A stretch of 58,775 nucleotides of DNA from an uncultured Clostridia bacterium. GTDB lineage: Bacteria > Bacillota > Clostridia > Christensenellales > Borkfalkiaceae. Made by a program: the position numbers and the translations under genes. Location: assembly GCA_934248055.1 (NCBI GenBank), contig CAKQKI010000010.1, positions 1 through 58,775 on the forward strand. The letters run 5' to 3'. Shown one piece after another: positions 24,428-31,519 of this stretch (position 1 is its first letter; each line of letters opens with the position of its first letter). The notes beneath the pieces were generated by a model. The model did no database searches, was not told the origin of the DNA, and saw nothing but the letters and a program-made list of their open reading frames with translations.

Positions 24428-25210
24428 ATGGGAAAAATCATAGCGTTTTCCAACCAGAAAGGCGGAGTCGGAAAAACCACGACCTGCGTGAATATGTCGG
24501 CGTGCCTTGCGTCGCTCGGCAAGCGCGTGCTTATAATCGACCTTGACCCGCAGGGCAATGCGACCACGGGTCTCGGAATAAACAAAGGCGCGGTAAAAAA
24601 TTCTCTTTATCAGGTTCTTACCGAAGAACTCGACGTTAAAGACGCCGTCGTAAGCACCGAACTCGACAATCTTTACATAGTCCCGTCGACTATCGACCTT
24701 GCGGGAGCGGAAGTCGAACTCGTTTATCTTAAAAACAGAGAGAAACGACTCGTTTCCACGGTAAAAAAGGCGGCTAAAAATTACGATTACGTGTGTATCG
24801 ACTGTCCGCCGTCGCTCGGGCTTTTAACGATAAACGCTCTTACCGCCGCGGACTGCGTTATTATCCCCATTCAGTGCGAATATTACGCGCTCGAAGGGTT
24901 ATCGCAACTTATGAACACGATAAAACTCGTCATAAAGCACCTTAACCCGTCGCTTACGATAGAAGGCGTTTCGCTTACGATGTACGACGGCAGAGCAATC
25001 GTTTCACGGCAGATTTCAGGCGAAATCCGCAAGTTTTTCGGGGCAAAATGTTACGACACGGTTATTCCGCGCAACATAAGAGTTTCCGAAGCGCCGAGCC
25101 ACGGCGTACCGGTTATCCGCCACGACCCGAAATGCGCGGGAGCAAAAGCGTATATGGAACTGACGAAAGAATTTTTAAAGAAAGGAGAGCATGCAGATGT
25201 CGGTGAATAA
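24428..25210 (+). CDS. parA: Chromosome-partitioning ATPase ParA/Soj
   Basis: This 260-residue protein has the deviant Walker A KGGVGKTT near the N terminus and CIDCPPSLG as Walker B, the normal length for chromosomal Soj. It segregates origins together with ParB bound at parS. It overlaps parB by 20 bases. An aaggag site precedes the ATG. The pair lies 3 kb from two parS sites, the usual origin-proximal setting. Confidence 0.95.
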   Translation: MGKIIAFSNQKGGVGKTTTCVNMSACLASLGKRVLIIDLDPQGNATTGLGINKGAVKNSLYQVLTEELDVKDAVVSTELDNLYIVPSTIDLAGAEVELVYLKNREKRLVSTVKKAAKNYDYVCIDCPPSLGLLTINALTAADCVIIPIQCEYYALEGLSQLMNTIKLVIKHLNPSLTIEGVSLTMYDGRAIVSRQISGEIRKFFGAKCYDTVIPRNIRVSEAPSHGVPVIRHDPKCAGAKAYMELTKEFLKKGEHADVGE

Positions 25211-26114
25211 AGGTCTCGGAAAAGGGCTTTCCGCGCTTTTCAGGACGACGGAAGACGATTACAACAAAAATCTCGGCGTAACCGCCGAAGACATAAAAAC
25301 GGGAGTTTTCGAACTCGATCTCGGCGACGTTTACGCAAACCCTAATCAGCCGCGTAAAATTTTCGACGAAAAAGCCCTTAACGAACTCGCGGGTTCCATT
25401 AAAGTGAACGGCGTTATCATGCCCATCGTAGTCAATAAAGACGACGACGGCAGATATATGATAATCGCGGGCGAAAGGCGGTATCGCGCGTCGAAAATCG
25501 CGGGGAAAACGACTATTCCCGCAATCGTAAAAAGTTACGACGAAAGACAGGTTAAGGAGATTTCTCTTATAGAAAACCTTCAGCGCGAAGACCTTAACCC
25601 CATCGAAGCCGCAACCGCGATGAAGCAGTTGATGGACGATTACAATCTCACTCAGGAAGACCTTTCCGAAAGGATCGGAAAAAGCCGTTCGGCTATTGCC
25701 AACACGTTAAGACTTTTAAGCCTTGACGGCGAAGTGGTAAAACTCGTCGCAAACGGCAAACTTTCTTCGGGTCACGCGCGCGCTCTCGTAACTCTCCCCG
25801 TTGAAATGCAGAGAAAAATTGCCGATAACGTGGTGAAAAACGGGCTTTCTGTACGCGAAGCGGAGCAGGCTACGAAAGATTATTTCAATCCCCCCGAAGA
25901 AATTAAAAAGCAGAAAAAACTCAGGCAAGCCGCCGAAATGAGCGCGGAACTTAAAGACCTTATAGCAAGAATGCAGCGCGCGTTCGGCACGAAAGTAGCC
26001 GCTATCGGCAACGACAAAAAAGGAAGAATTTATATCGACTATTACACGACCGACGATCTTGACAGACTGAACGATATAGTGGTTATGGTGGAAGAAAAAA
26101 ACAACCTTAACTGA
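25191..26114 (+). CDS. parB: Chromosome-partitioning protein ParB/Spo0J
   Basis: This 307-residue protein has the N-terminal LGKGLSALF peptide that stimulates ParA, the CTP/arginine patch GERRYRA, an ENLQREDLNPIEEA-type box and the helix-turn-helix LTQEDLSERIGKSRSAIANTLRLL. A second ATG two codons in is equally possible; both use the same aaaggag site. It binds the parS sites at 21.2-21.4 kb. Confidence 0.95.
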   Translation: MQMSVNKGLGKGLSALFRTTEDDYNKNLGVTAEDIKTGVFELDLGDVYANPNQPRKIFDEKALNELAGSIKVNGVIMPIVVNKDDDGRYMIIAGERRYRASKIAGKTTIPAIVKSYDERQVKEISLIENLQREDLNPIEAATAMKQLMDDYNLTQEDLSERIGKSRSAIANTLRLLSLDGEVVKLVANGKLSSGHARALVTLPVEMQRKIADNVVKNGLSVREAEQATKDYFNPPEEIKKQKKLRQAAEMSAELKDLIARMQRAFGTKVAAIGNDKKGRIYIDYYTTDDLDRLNDIVVMVEEKNNLN

Positions 26115-26133
26115 ATAAGAATAAAAACCCTTT

Positions 26134-26165
26134 AAAAAAAGCGCCGCCGTTTACGCGCTTTTTTG
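26134..26165 (+). terminator. Terminator after parAB
   Basis: An AAAAAAAGCGC / GCGCTTTTTT inverted repeat ends in a T run just downstream of parB. A second GCCGCC-CGT-GGCGGC hairpin with TTTT follows at about 26214. Confidence 0.75.
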
Positions 26166-26244
26166 AAATTCGACGGATAAACGGGATATTATTATCGCGT
26201 TTCCGAAAGCCTTGCCGCCCGTGGCGGCGTTTTAACCGTAAGAT

Positions 26245-27642
26245 ATGCTCGTATTTAAAACACTGACAGCGAAAGATTTAAAAAAACTGCAAAAATTCAC
26301 CGAAAAAAGCCCGTATTTTTTATGCGATTATTCGATAGGCGTTATGTATATGTGGCTTGATTATTACAAATACGAGTACGCCGTTTTTAACGACACTCTT
26401 ATTTTAAAAACGGGAAAAGAAACGGGAAAAGAACTTTTTTTCGCGCCTTTGGGCAAAGATAAAAACGGAGCGTACGCAGAAATCGAAAAATACTGCGTAG
26501 AAAACGAACTTCCGCTTTATTTTACCCTTATAGACGGCGAAGAAACGAAACGGCTTGCCGATAATTACGAGCAAGCCGAAATTTTATACGATCGCGATTT
26601 CAGCGACTACATTTACTCTTACGACGAAATTTACAATCTTACGGGTAAAAAATTCAGCGGACAAAGAAATCATATAAATGCGTTTAAAAAGGCGTATCCC
26701 GATTACGAGTACGTAAAACTTACCGCAAGACACACGAGCGAAATATTAGATCTTCTTAAAACTTATAAAAAAGAACACGGCGCCATGCGCAAAGTCGAAA
26801 AGGACGAATACGAATACACGAAAAATCTCGTTAAAAACATTCACGTGGGAAAATTCACGGGCGGCGCAATCAGAACGGGCGGCAGAATAGCGGCGTTCAC
26901 GATAGGCGAATACGTGGGAAACATGCTCGTTATCCACGTTGAAAAAGGACTTTTCGAATACCGCGGAATATACCCCGCGATTTTTCACGAATTCGTAATG
27001 CGGTCGAAAAAAGACGGCATTTTATACATAAATCGGGAAGACGACGCAGGCGATCCCGGGCTTCGCATTTCAAAAACGCAATATCAACCCGTAATGCTTG
27101 CGGATAAATTCGACGTTCTTATAAAAAAGCCCATGAATATAACCCGCGCGCCCGTACTGAAAGGGAAAAAGGTAAATCTTAGCAGAATAACCGAAAAGGA
27201 CAAGCAAAACTATTTTGAACTGTATACCGACAAATCTCTCAACAGATACTGGGGTTACGATTACAAAAAAGACGTTGCCGACCCTTCGCCCGACGCGTTT
27301 TTCAATATGCAGAAAAACGATTTCAGAAAGCGTGACAATTTGTGCCTTGCCATAAGAACGAAAAGGGGCGGCGAACTCATAGGCGAAGTAATTATGTATA
27401 ATTTCGGCTATGATAACACCGTGGAAACGGGCGTAAGGCTGTTTAAAAAGTATCAGAAAAAAGGTTACGGCAGCGAAGCGGTTTCTCTCGTCCGCGATTA
27501 TATAGCGAACGAACTTAAAAAAATACCCGTCGCAAAATGCCATATTAAAAACGAAGGCTCGAAAAAACTTTTCTTGTCGCTCGGTTACGAACTGACGGAA
27601 ACGGACGGGAAATTTTACAGATTCCGCTATGAAACGCCGTAA
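26245..27642 (+). CDS. DUF2156-type acyltransferase fused to a GNAT domain
   Basis: The first 300 residues match the DUF2156 fold found in aminoacyl-lipid and FemX-like transferases (SPYFLCDYSIGVMYMW, RNHINAFKKAYPDY and AIFHEFV regions). The last 165 residues form a separate GNAT acetyltransferase domain with the acetyl-CoA loop around KYQKKGYGSEAV. The two activities share one chain. The substrate is unknown; lipid or tRNA-dependent aminoacyl transfer is family inference. No strong ribosome site is visible before the ATG. Confidence 0.78.
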   Translation: MLVFKTLTAKDLKKLQKFTEKSPYFLCDYSIGVMYMWLDYYKYEYAVFNDTLILKTGKETGKELFFAPLGKDKNGAYAEIEKYCVENELPLYFTLIDGEETKRLADNYEQAEILYDRDFSDYIYSYDEIYNLTGKKFSGQRNHINAFKKAYPDYEYVKLTARHTSEILDLLKTYKKEHGAMRKVEKDEYEYTKNLVKNIHVGKFTGGAIRTGGRIAAFTIGEYVGNMLVIHVEKGLFEYRGIYPAIFHEFVMRSKKDGILYINREDDAGDPGLRISKTQYQPVMLADKFDVLIKKPMNITRAPVLKGKKVNLSRITEKDKQNYFELYTDKSLNRYWGYDYKKDVADPSPDAFFNMQKNDFRKRDNLCLAIRTKRGGELIGEVIMYNFGYDNTVETGVRLFKKYQKKGYGSEAVSLVRDYIANELKKIPVAKCHIKNEGSKKLFLSLGYELTETDGKFYRFRYETP

Positions 27643-27729
27643 TTACAGACAGTAACGCTTCAGGACTTGCGTAGCAAATAAAAAAATTTTAAAAAAATAA
27701 AAAATTTTTAAAAAACCGCGTTAAAACGC

Positions 27730-27758
27730 TTTACAAATAAAAAACAAAGTGCTATTAT
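27730..27758 (+). promoter_or_regulatory. queT promoter
   Basis: TTTACA (27730-27735), a 17-base spacer and TATTAT (27753-27758), followed by a leader of about 155 bases that contains a long hairpin. Confidence 0.75.
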
Positions 27759-27817
27759 AATTGCATTAAATTTAGTTCATCATTTTCCCCCTTATCATAT
27801 ATTTTTTTCAGGCGGCT

Positions 27818-27844
27818 GTTTACGAAATTTCGCAAACAGTCGTT
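27818..27844 (+). promoter_or_regulatory. Long hairpin in the queT leader
   Basis: CTGTTTACGAAAT and TTTCGCAAACAG form a near-perfect stem followed by a T-rich stretch. It may be an attenuator. I could not fit a preQ1 riboswitch consensus to the leader. Confidence 0.45.
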
Positions 27845-27921
27845 TGAATTTTCGGGGAAAACGTTGATTTTTCAGAAGGTTTTCGGAAAACACTTCAATA
27901 AAACAACCGAGGTAATTCAAT

Positions 27922-28437
27922 ATGCAACTCAAAAACGGAAACGCGGGCGTAACCCGTTCGCTATGCACCGCTGGAATCATTGCGGCGCTGTACTTTGCTC
28001 TCACCGTGGCTTTTTATCCCGTTTCTTACGGCGCGATACAGGTAAGAGTGTCCGAAGCGCTGTGCGTTTTACCGCTGTTTTACGGCGAAGCGGTTCTGGG
28101 ACTTACGGCAGGATGCCTTCTTAGCAACCTTGTAGGAACGGGCGGGCTGCTTGACGTTGCTCTCGGCACTCCCGCCACGCTGATTGCCGCGCTGCTTTGC
28201 TATCTTGCAGGAAAAAAAATACGCGGCGGAGCAAGATTTTTTTTGGGAGTTTTTCCATGCGTTATATTGAACGCGCTCGTCGTTCCGCTCACTTTTCTTG
28301 CGATAACCGAACTTAAAGAAGCGTACTTTCTCAGCGCGTTTCAGGTAGGCGTCGGCGAAGCGATCGCCGTGTACGTTCTCGGCGGAGCGTTATACTTTGC
28401 ATACGCTAAACGTCTTGAAAAAACCAAAAAACTATAG
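27922..28437 (+). CDS. queT: QueT-family queuosine-precursor transporter
   Basis: This 171-residue membrane protein belongs to the QueT (DUF988) family of ECF S-components, recognised by SYGAIQVRVSEALCVLPLFYGEAVLGLTAGCLLSN. It has about five membrane segments. It should bind and import a queuosine precursor such as preQ1 with a shared ECF energising module encoded elsewhere. A gaggt site precedes the ATG. Confidence 0.88.
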   Translation: MQLKNGNAGVTRSLCTAGIIAALYFALTVAFYPVSYGAIQVRVSEALCVLPLFYGEAVLGLTAGCLLSNLVGTGGLLDVALGTPATLIAALLCYLAGKKIRGGARFFLGVFPCVILNALVVPLTFLAITELKEAYFLSAFQVGVGEAIAVYVLGGALYFAYAKRLEKTKKL

Positions 28438-28499
28438 ATTTTTTTTTGAGTATTGCGCTTAGTTTGACAATTCATTATATTTCCCGCAGGTTTAACAGA

Positions 28500-28760
28500 T
28501 TACCTGTCCGAATTTTCAAGGTAAAGCGCGTCGAAATTAACGGCGTCCACAAAATCTTCACCCGGGATTTTAACGGAATTGAATTCGTCGTAACACTTAA
28601 CGGTGTAGGGAACTATAAGCGGCGTTGAAATATCGAGCCTTCGGCAGATTTCGGTAACGTAAAAATAAAAGTCTTCGGACTTATATTCGTTAAGATTAGT
28701 GTACGTTACGGATTTTATTCTCCGATGATTTTTAATAAGCGCAGCCGAAATTTTTACCAT
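28500..28760 (-). CDS. Small conserved-looking protein of unknown function
   Basis: This 86-residue protein of normal composition has no signal, membrane segment or cysteine motif. The codon pattern matches the neighbours, and a well-formed promoter ends 6 bases before its ATG, so I regard it as a real gene. It resembles short hypothetical proteins common in Clostridia, but I cannot name a function. It is divergent from rex. Confidence 0.65.
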   Translation of the reverse strand: MVKISAALIKNHRRIKSVTYTNLNEYKSEDFYFYVTEICRRLDISTPLIVPYTVKCYDEFNSVKIPGEDFVDAVNFDALYLENSDR

Positions 28761-28766
28761 ATAAAG

Positions 28767-28795
28767 ATTGTAGCATATAAACGAAACAAAATCAA
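28767..28795 (-). promoter_or_regulatory. Leaderless-type promoter of the 86-residue gene
   Basis: On the minus strand TTGATT (28790-28795), 17 bases and TACAAT (28767-28772) are followed after 6 bases by the ATG. No ribosome site is present. Confidence 0.75.
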
Positions 28796-28866
28796 GATTT
28801 ATCGACGATAAACTATCGTATTTTTATAAAACCTAAACAGCGTTATTTAACCGCCACGGGAGAAAA

Positions 28867-29493
28867 ATGGATAAACAGATTTCCGAAAACGTAATACAAA
28901 GGCTTCCTAAATATTACAGATACTTAAAAGAACTCGAAGGAAAAAACGTAACGAGAGTATCGTCGCGCACTATTTCGGAATCGCTCGGCGTTACCGCTTC
29001 GCAGGTAAGGCAGGATCTTTCTCAGTTCGGCGGATTCGGTCAGCAGGGCTACGGTTACGACGCCGAATATTTAAAAAATCGGATTCAGGATATTCTGGGG
29101 CTTAACAAAAAGCACACCGCAATAATTATCGGCGGCGGCAGAATAGGTCAGGCTCTTGCGAATTATAAAGGCTTTTCGAGCGAAAACGTGCATATAACCG
29201 CGGTGTTCGACGTTGAAACTTCGCACGTTCAGAAACTTGACGGCGTAGAAATATTAAACGTTTCAAAACTGTCGGAATATCTTAAAACTCATAAAACCGA
29301 CATTGCCGTGATTTCCGTTCAGAAAGAAAACGCCGAAGCCGTCGCGAAACAGGCAATATCGGGCGGGGTAAGGGCGATATGGAATTTCGCGCCCACAGAC
29401 CTTAACTTCGGTAAAGAAGCGGTTTGCGAGAACATAAATATGTCTGAAAGTTTAATGCGCCTTATCTATAAAAGTAAAAAACTCGGTAAATAA
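28867..29493 (+). CDS. rex: Redox-sensing transcriptional repressor Rex
   Basis: This 208-residue protein has an N-terminal winged helix (SSRTISESLGVTASQVRQDLSQFGGFGQQGYGY) and an NAD(H)-binding Rossmann domain with GGGRIGQAL. It senses the NADH/NAD+ ratio and represses fermentation and redox genes. Matching operators occur here upstream of the mdh-fumC-hdr-flx-frd operon (18740) and in the hydrogenase operon promoter (38170). A gggag site precedes the ATG. Confidence 0.96.
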   Translation: MDKQISENVIQRLPKYYRYLKELEGKNVTRVSSRTISESLGVTASQVRQDLSQFGGFGQQGYGYDAEYLKNRIQDILGLNKKHTAIIIGGGRIGQALANYKGFSSENVHITAVFDVETSHVQKLDGVEILNVSKLSEYLKTHKTDIAVISVQKENAEAVAKQAISGGVRAIWNFAPTDLNFGKEAVCENINMSESLMRLIYKSKKLGK

Positions 29494-29529
29494 TTTTTGA
29501 AAATTTTGTTGAAATTGTGTTGAAATCCG

Positions 29530-29558
29530 TTGACAAAAAACAGTTGGCGGCATATAAT
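29530..29558 (+). promoter_or_regulatory. Consensus promoter
   Basis: TTGACA (29530-29535), 17 bases and TATAAT (29553-29558) form a perfect sigma-A promoter. It drives the small membrane protein starting at 29608 and rules out upstream in-frame starts for it. Confidence 0.9.
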
Positions 29559-29607
29559 AGAGAAGGTATTTGAAAAATGCCGAAAAATATACAAGAGGTT
29601 TGTTTTT

Positions 29608-30159
29608 ATGAAAAAGGCACTCAAAATCACTTCGCTCGTAATGGGCATACTTTGCATAGTTCTTTGCGCACTTTTAATGATATCGTTTTCTATAAATTTA
29701 ATGGGCAGAGATTTGGGGTTATCGAGAGCCACCCGCGACGCGTTTGACAAAGTTTTAGCGCTCACCGGCGGCTACAATATGATGTACGGTCTGCCTATTC
29801 CGTATATCAACCTGATGGCTCCGCTTTTCTTATTCGTATTTTTCCTTGTAAGCGGAATCAGATTCCTTAAAGCGCAGAATAAGCCCGAAACCATGGGTAC
29901 CTGCATAGCAAGCCTTGTATTCGGATTTATATTATTCTTTATCTGCATAAGCGGCGCAGGTTTGTATAAAAAAGACGACGGAGAATACGCGGGTCTTGTA
30001 AGTTTGGGAGTTATAATGGTTCTTCTTCCCGTTCTTACTTACGTTTTCCATATCGTAGCGGGCGTTATGTTTAAAAAAGCCGACGCTGCTGCCGCTCAGA
30101 CCGGAACTGAAGTTAAGACCGAAGTTGCGGCTGCGGAAAATACCGAAGAAAATAAATAA
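29608..30159 (+). CDS. Four-segment membrane protein, unknown function
   Basis: This 183-residue protein has four predicted membrane segments (about 7-28, 62-80, 94-113 and 127-148) and a hydrophilic Ala/Glu/Thr-rich tail. I do not recognise a family. The ATG at 29608 follows an agagg site and lies 50 bases after a perfect promoter. It forms a single-gene unit ended by a strong terminator. Confidence 0.75.
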   Translation: MKKALKITSLVMGILCIVLCALLMISFSINLMGRDLGLSRATRDAFDKVLALTGGYNMMYGLPIPYINLMAPLFLFVFFLVSGIRFLKAQNKPETMGTCIASLVFGFILFFICISGAGLYKKDDGEYAGLVSLGVIMVLLPVLTYVFHIVAGVMFKKADAAAAQTGTEVKTEVAAAENTEENK

Positions 30160-30180
30160 TCTGTTTTTATAAAGATATAA

Positions 30181-30212
30181 AAAATCCCGAAGTTGCTTTC
30201 GGGATTTTTTGT
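30181..30212 (+). terminator. Strong terminator
   Basis: AAAATCCCGAAG / CTTTCGGGATTTTTT forms a perfect hairpin with a T run after the membrane-protein gene. Confidence 0.9.
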
Positions 30213-30234
30213 TTTTGAATTTTCCGCATTATGC

Positions 30235-30837
30235 TCAGAATGCGAACAATCCTACCACGGTTTTTATAACGATATCTTTCATTATTTCGTAATCTATATA
30301 CTTATGATGATCGAAAACGTACTCGTGGGCAAAAGACTGAATTATATTCATCGCAAGATGCACTTTCTCTTTAAGATTATCCCCACCGCTCGCAAGTCTT
30401 CCGAGTTCTTCCGAAACGTGAACGGTTATCTCGTTTTCAAGAGTAAGAAATTCCGCGTTCACTTCGTGATCGCTCGCAGCAAGAGCGTGAAGAGTGCCGT
30501 GAAGATGAGCGTTGTCTTTATGAATTTTTATAGTTACCGCAAGAATTTTTTTAACGAGCGCGTCAAAATCGACGGGGGCGGTTATCCCGTCCATCGCCGT
30601 AATAAGCGGTTTGGTCACGTTTTCTATATATATTTTCAAAACGTATAATAAAATATCTCTTTTATCTTTAAAATAACTGTAAACTATCCCCGTAGACACG
30701 CCCGCGCGCTTCGCGATCTCGGCGGTGTTCGCGTCGTAATACCCGATTTCGGAAAACAATTCGTAACTTGCTTCTATTATTTTATTCTTTTTTTCGTTCG
30801 AACGCTCCTGCTTTGGCTGCCTGATAACTTTTTCCAT
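30235..30837 (-). CDS. TetR-family repressor
   Basis: This 200-residue protein has an N-terminal TetR helix-turn-helix (KIIEASYELFSEIGYYDANTAEIAKRAGVSTGIVYSYFKDK) and a helical ligand domain. I chose the ATG at 30837, which gives the normal family length; longer frames would run through the promoter. It is divergent from the feoAAB operon and a 20-base near-palindrome overlaps the feo start region, so it probably controls iron uptake or itself. The ligand is unknown. Confidence 0.88.
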   Translation of the reverse strand: MEKVIRQPKQERSNEKKNKIIEASYELFSEIGYYDANTAEIAKRAGVSTGIVYSYFKDKRDILLYVLKIYIENVTKPLITAMDGITAPVDFDALVKKILAVTIKIHKDNAHLHGTLHALAASDHEVNAEFLTLENEITVHVSEELGRLASGGDNLKEKVHLAMNIIQSFAHEYVFDHHKYIDYEIMKDIVIKTVVGLFAF

Positions 30838-30843
30838 ATATAT

Positions 30844-30872
30844 ATAATACACCACCCCTTTAAAAAAATCAA
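30844..30872 (-). promoter_or_regulatory. Leaderless-type promoter of the TetR gene
   Basis: On the minus strand TTGATT (30867-30872), 17 bases and TATTAT (30844-30849) are followed after 6 bases by the ATG. The only purine-rich stretch, AAAGGGG, lies inside the spacer and would not be transcribed. Confidence 0.75.
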
Positions 30873-30913
30873 GAAAAAAAATAAAAAATGTGAATAATCT
30901 TTCATATTTTTGC

Positions 30914-30942
30914 TTGACAACGAAAAAAGATAGTGTTATTAT
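30914..30942 (+). promoter_or_regulatory. feo operon promoter
   Basis: TTGACA (30914-30919), 17 bases and TATTAT (30937-30942), about 80 bases before the first feoA gene. Confidence 0.85.
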
Positions 30943-30947
30943 GAATA

Positions 30948-30967
30948 TGAATTTGAAATCAAGTTCA
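30948..30967. promoter_or_regulatory. Candidate TetR operator at the feo start site
   Basis: TGAATTTGAAATCAAGTTCA is a 20-base inverted repeat with 8 of 10 positions matching between half-sites. It covers the expected transcription start of the feo promoter, where a divergent TetR protein would repress. Confidence 0.5.
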
Positions 30968-31020
30968 CATTTGCGACGAGTTTTGCGTATACGCGGGTAT
31001 GAACTTAAAGGAAGGTAAAA

Positions 31021-31233
31021 ATGCCGATAGTATTTGCTCCGATAAATCAGAAACTCAAAATAGTAAGAATCGCCGCCGAAGACAAACTCAAAAAGCATCT
31101 TGAAAGTTTAGGAATAACGGTAAACAGCGAAATAACAGTGTTGTCGGCAAGCGGCGGAGCGGTCGTATGCAAAGTAAAAGACGGCAGAATCGCGCTCGAC
31201 AGAGAGTTATCTACAAAAATTTTCGTCGCGTAA
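31021..31233 (+). CDS. feoA: FeoA-domain protein 1
   Basis: This 70-residue SH3-like FeoA domain protein is encoded first in the feo operon, behind an aaggaagg site. FeoA assists FeoB in ferrous iron uptake. Its sequence is quite unlike the second FeoA copy, so the two are probably not a recent duplication. Confidence 0.82.
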   Translation: MPIVFAPINQKLKIVRIAAEDKLKKHLESLGITVNSEITVLSASGGAVVCKVKDGRIALDRELSTKIFVA

Positions 31234-31285
31234 TAAGGTATTAAACGCGGCGCGGTAAAAAATAAAAACGAAAGGAGAATATAAT

Positions 31286-31519
31286 ATGTTAAAAACGTTG
31301 GATATGTTTTCTGTAGGCGAAACGGGCGTTGTCAAAGCGGTTTCGGGCGAAGGAAAAATCAAAAGGCGTTTATTCGACATGGGCATAACGCCCGGAGCGG
31401 AAATTTTTATGAGAAAAAAAGCGCCGCTCGGCGATCCCATCGAAATAACTATACGGGGCTACGAACTCACACTTCGTAAAACCGAGGCGGCTTGCGTTAA
31501 TATGGAGGTAACGAAATAA
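31286..31519 (+). CDS. feoA: FeoA-domain protein 2
   Basis: This 77-residue FeoA protein has the typical pattern KRRLFDMGITPGAEI and PLGDPIEITIRGYELTLRK. The stop codon overlaps the feoB ATG by one base, so translation is coupled. An aaggag site supports the start. Confidence 0.92.
   Translation: MLKTLDMFSVGETGVVKAVSGEGKIKRRLFDMGITPGAEIFMRKKAPLGDPIEITIRGYELTLRKTEAACVNMEVTK

Noticed and set aside
27736..27921. preQ1 riboswitch upstream of queT
   Set aside because: The C-rich and A-rich segments of class I and the class II stems could not be placed in the leader.
30235..31098. Long 287-codon version of the TetR gene
   Set aside because: The extra residues would cover the TetR promoter and the feo promoter and give an abnormal family length.
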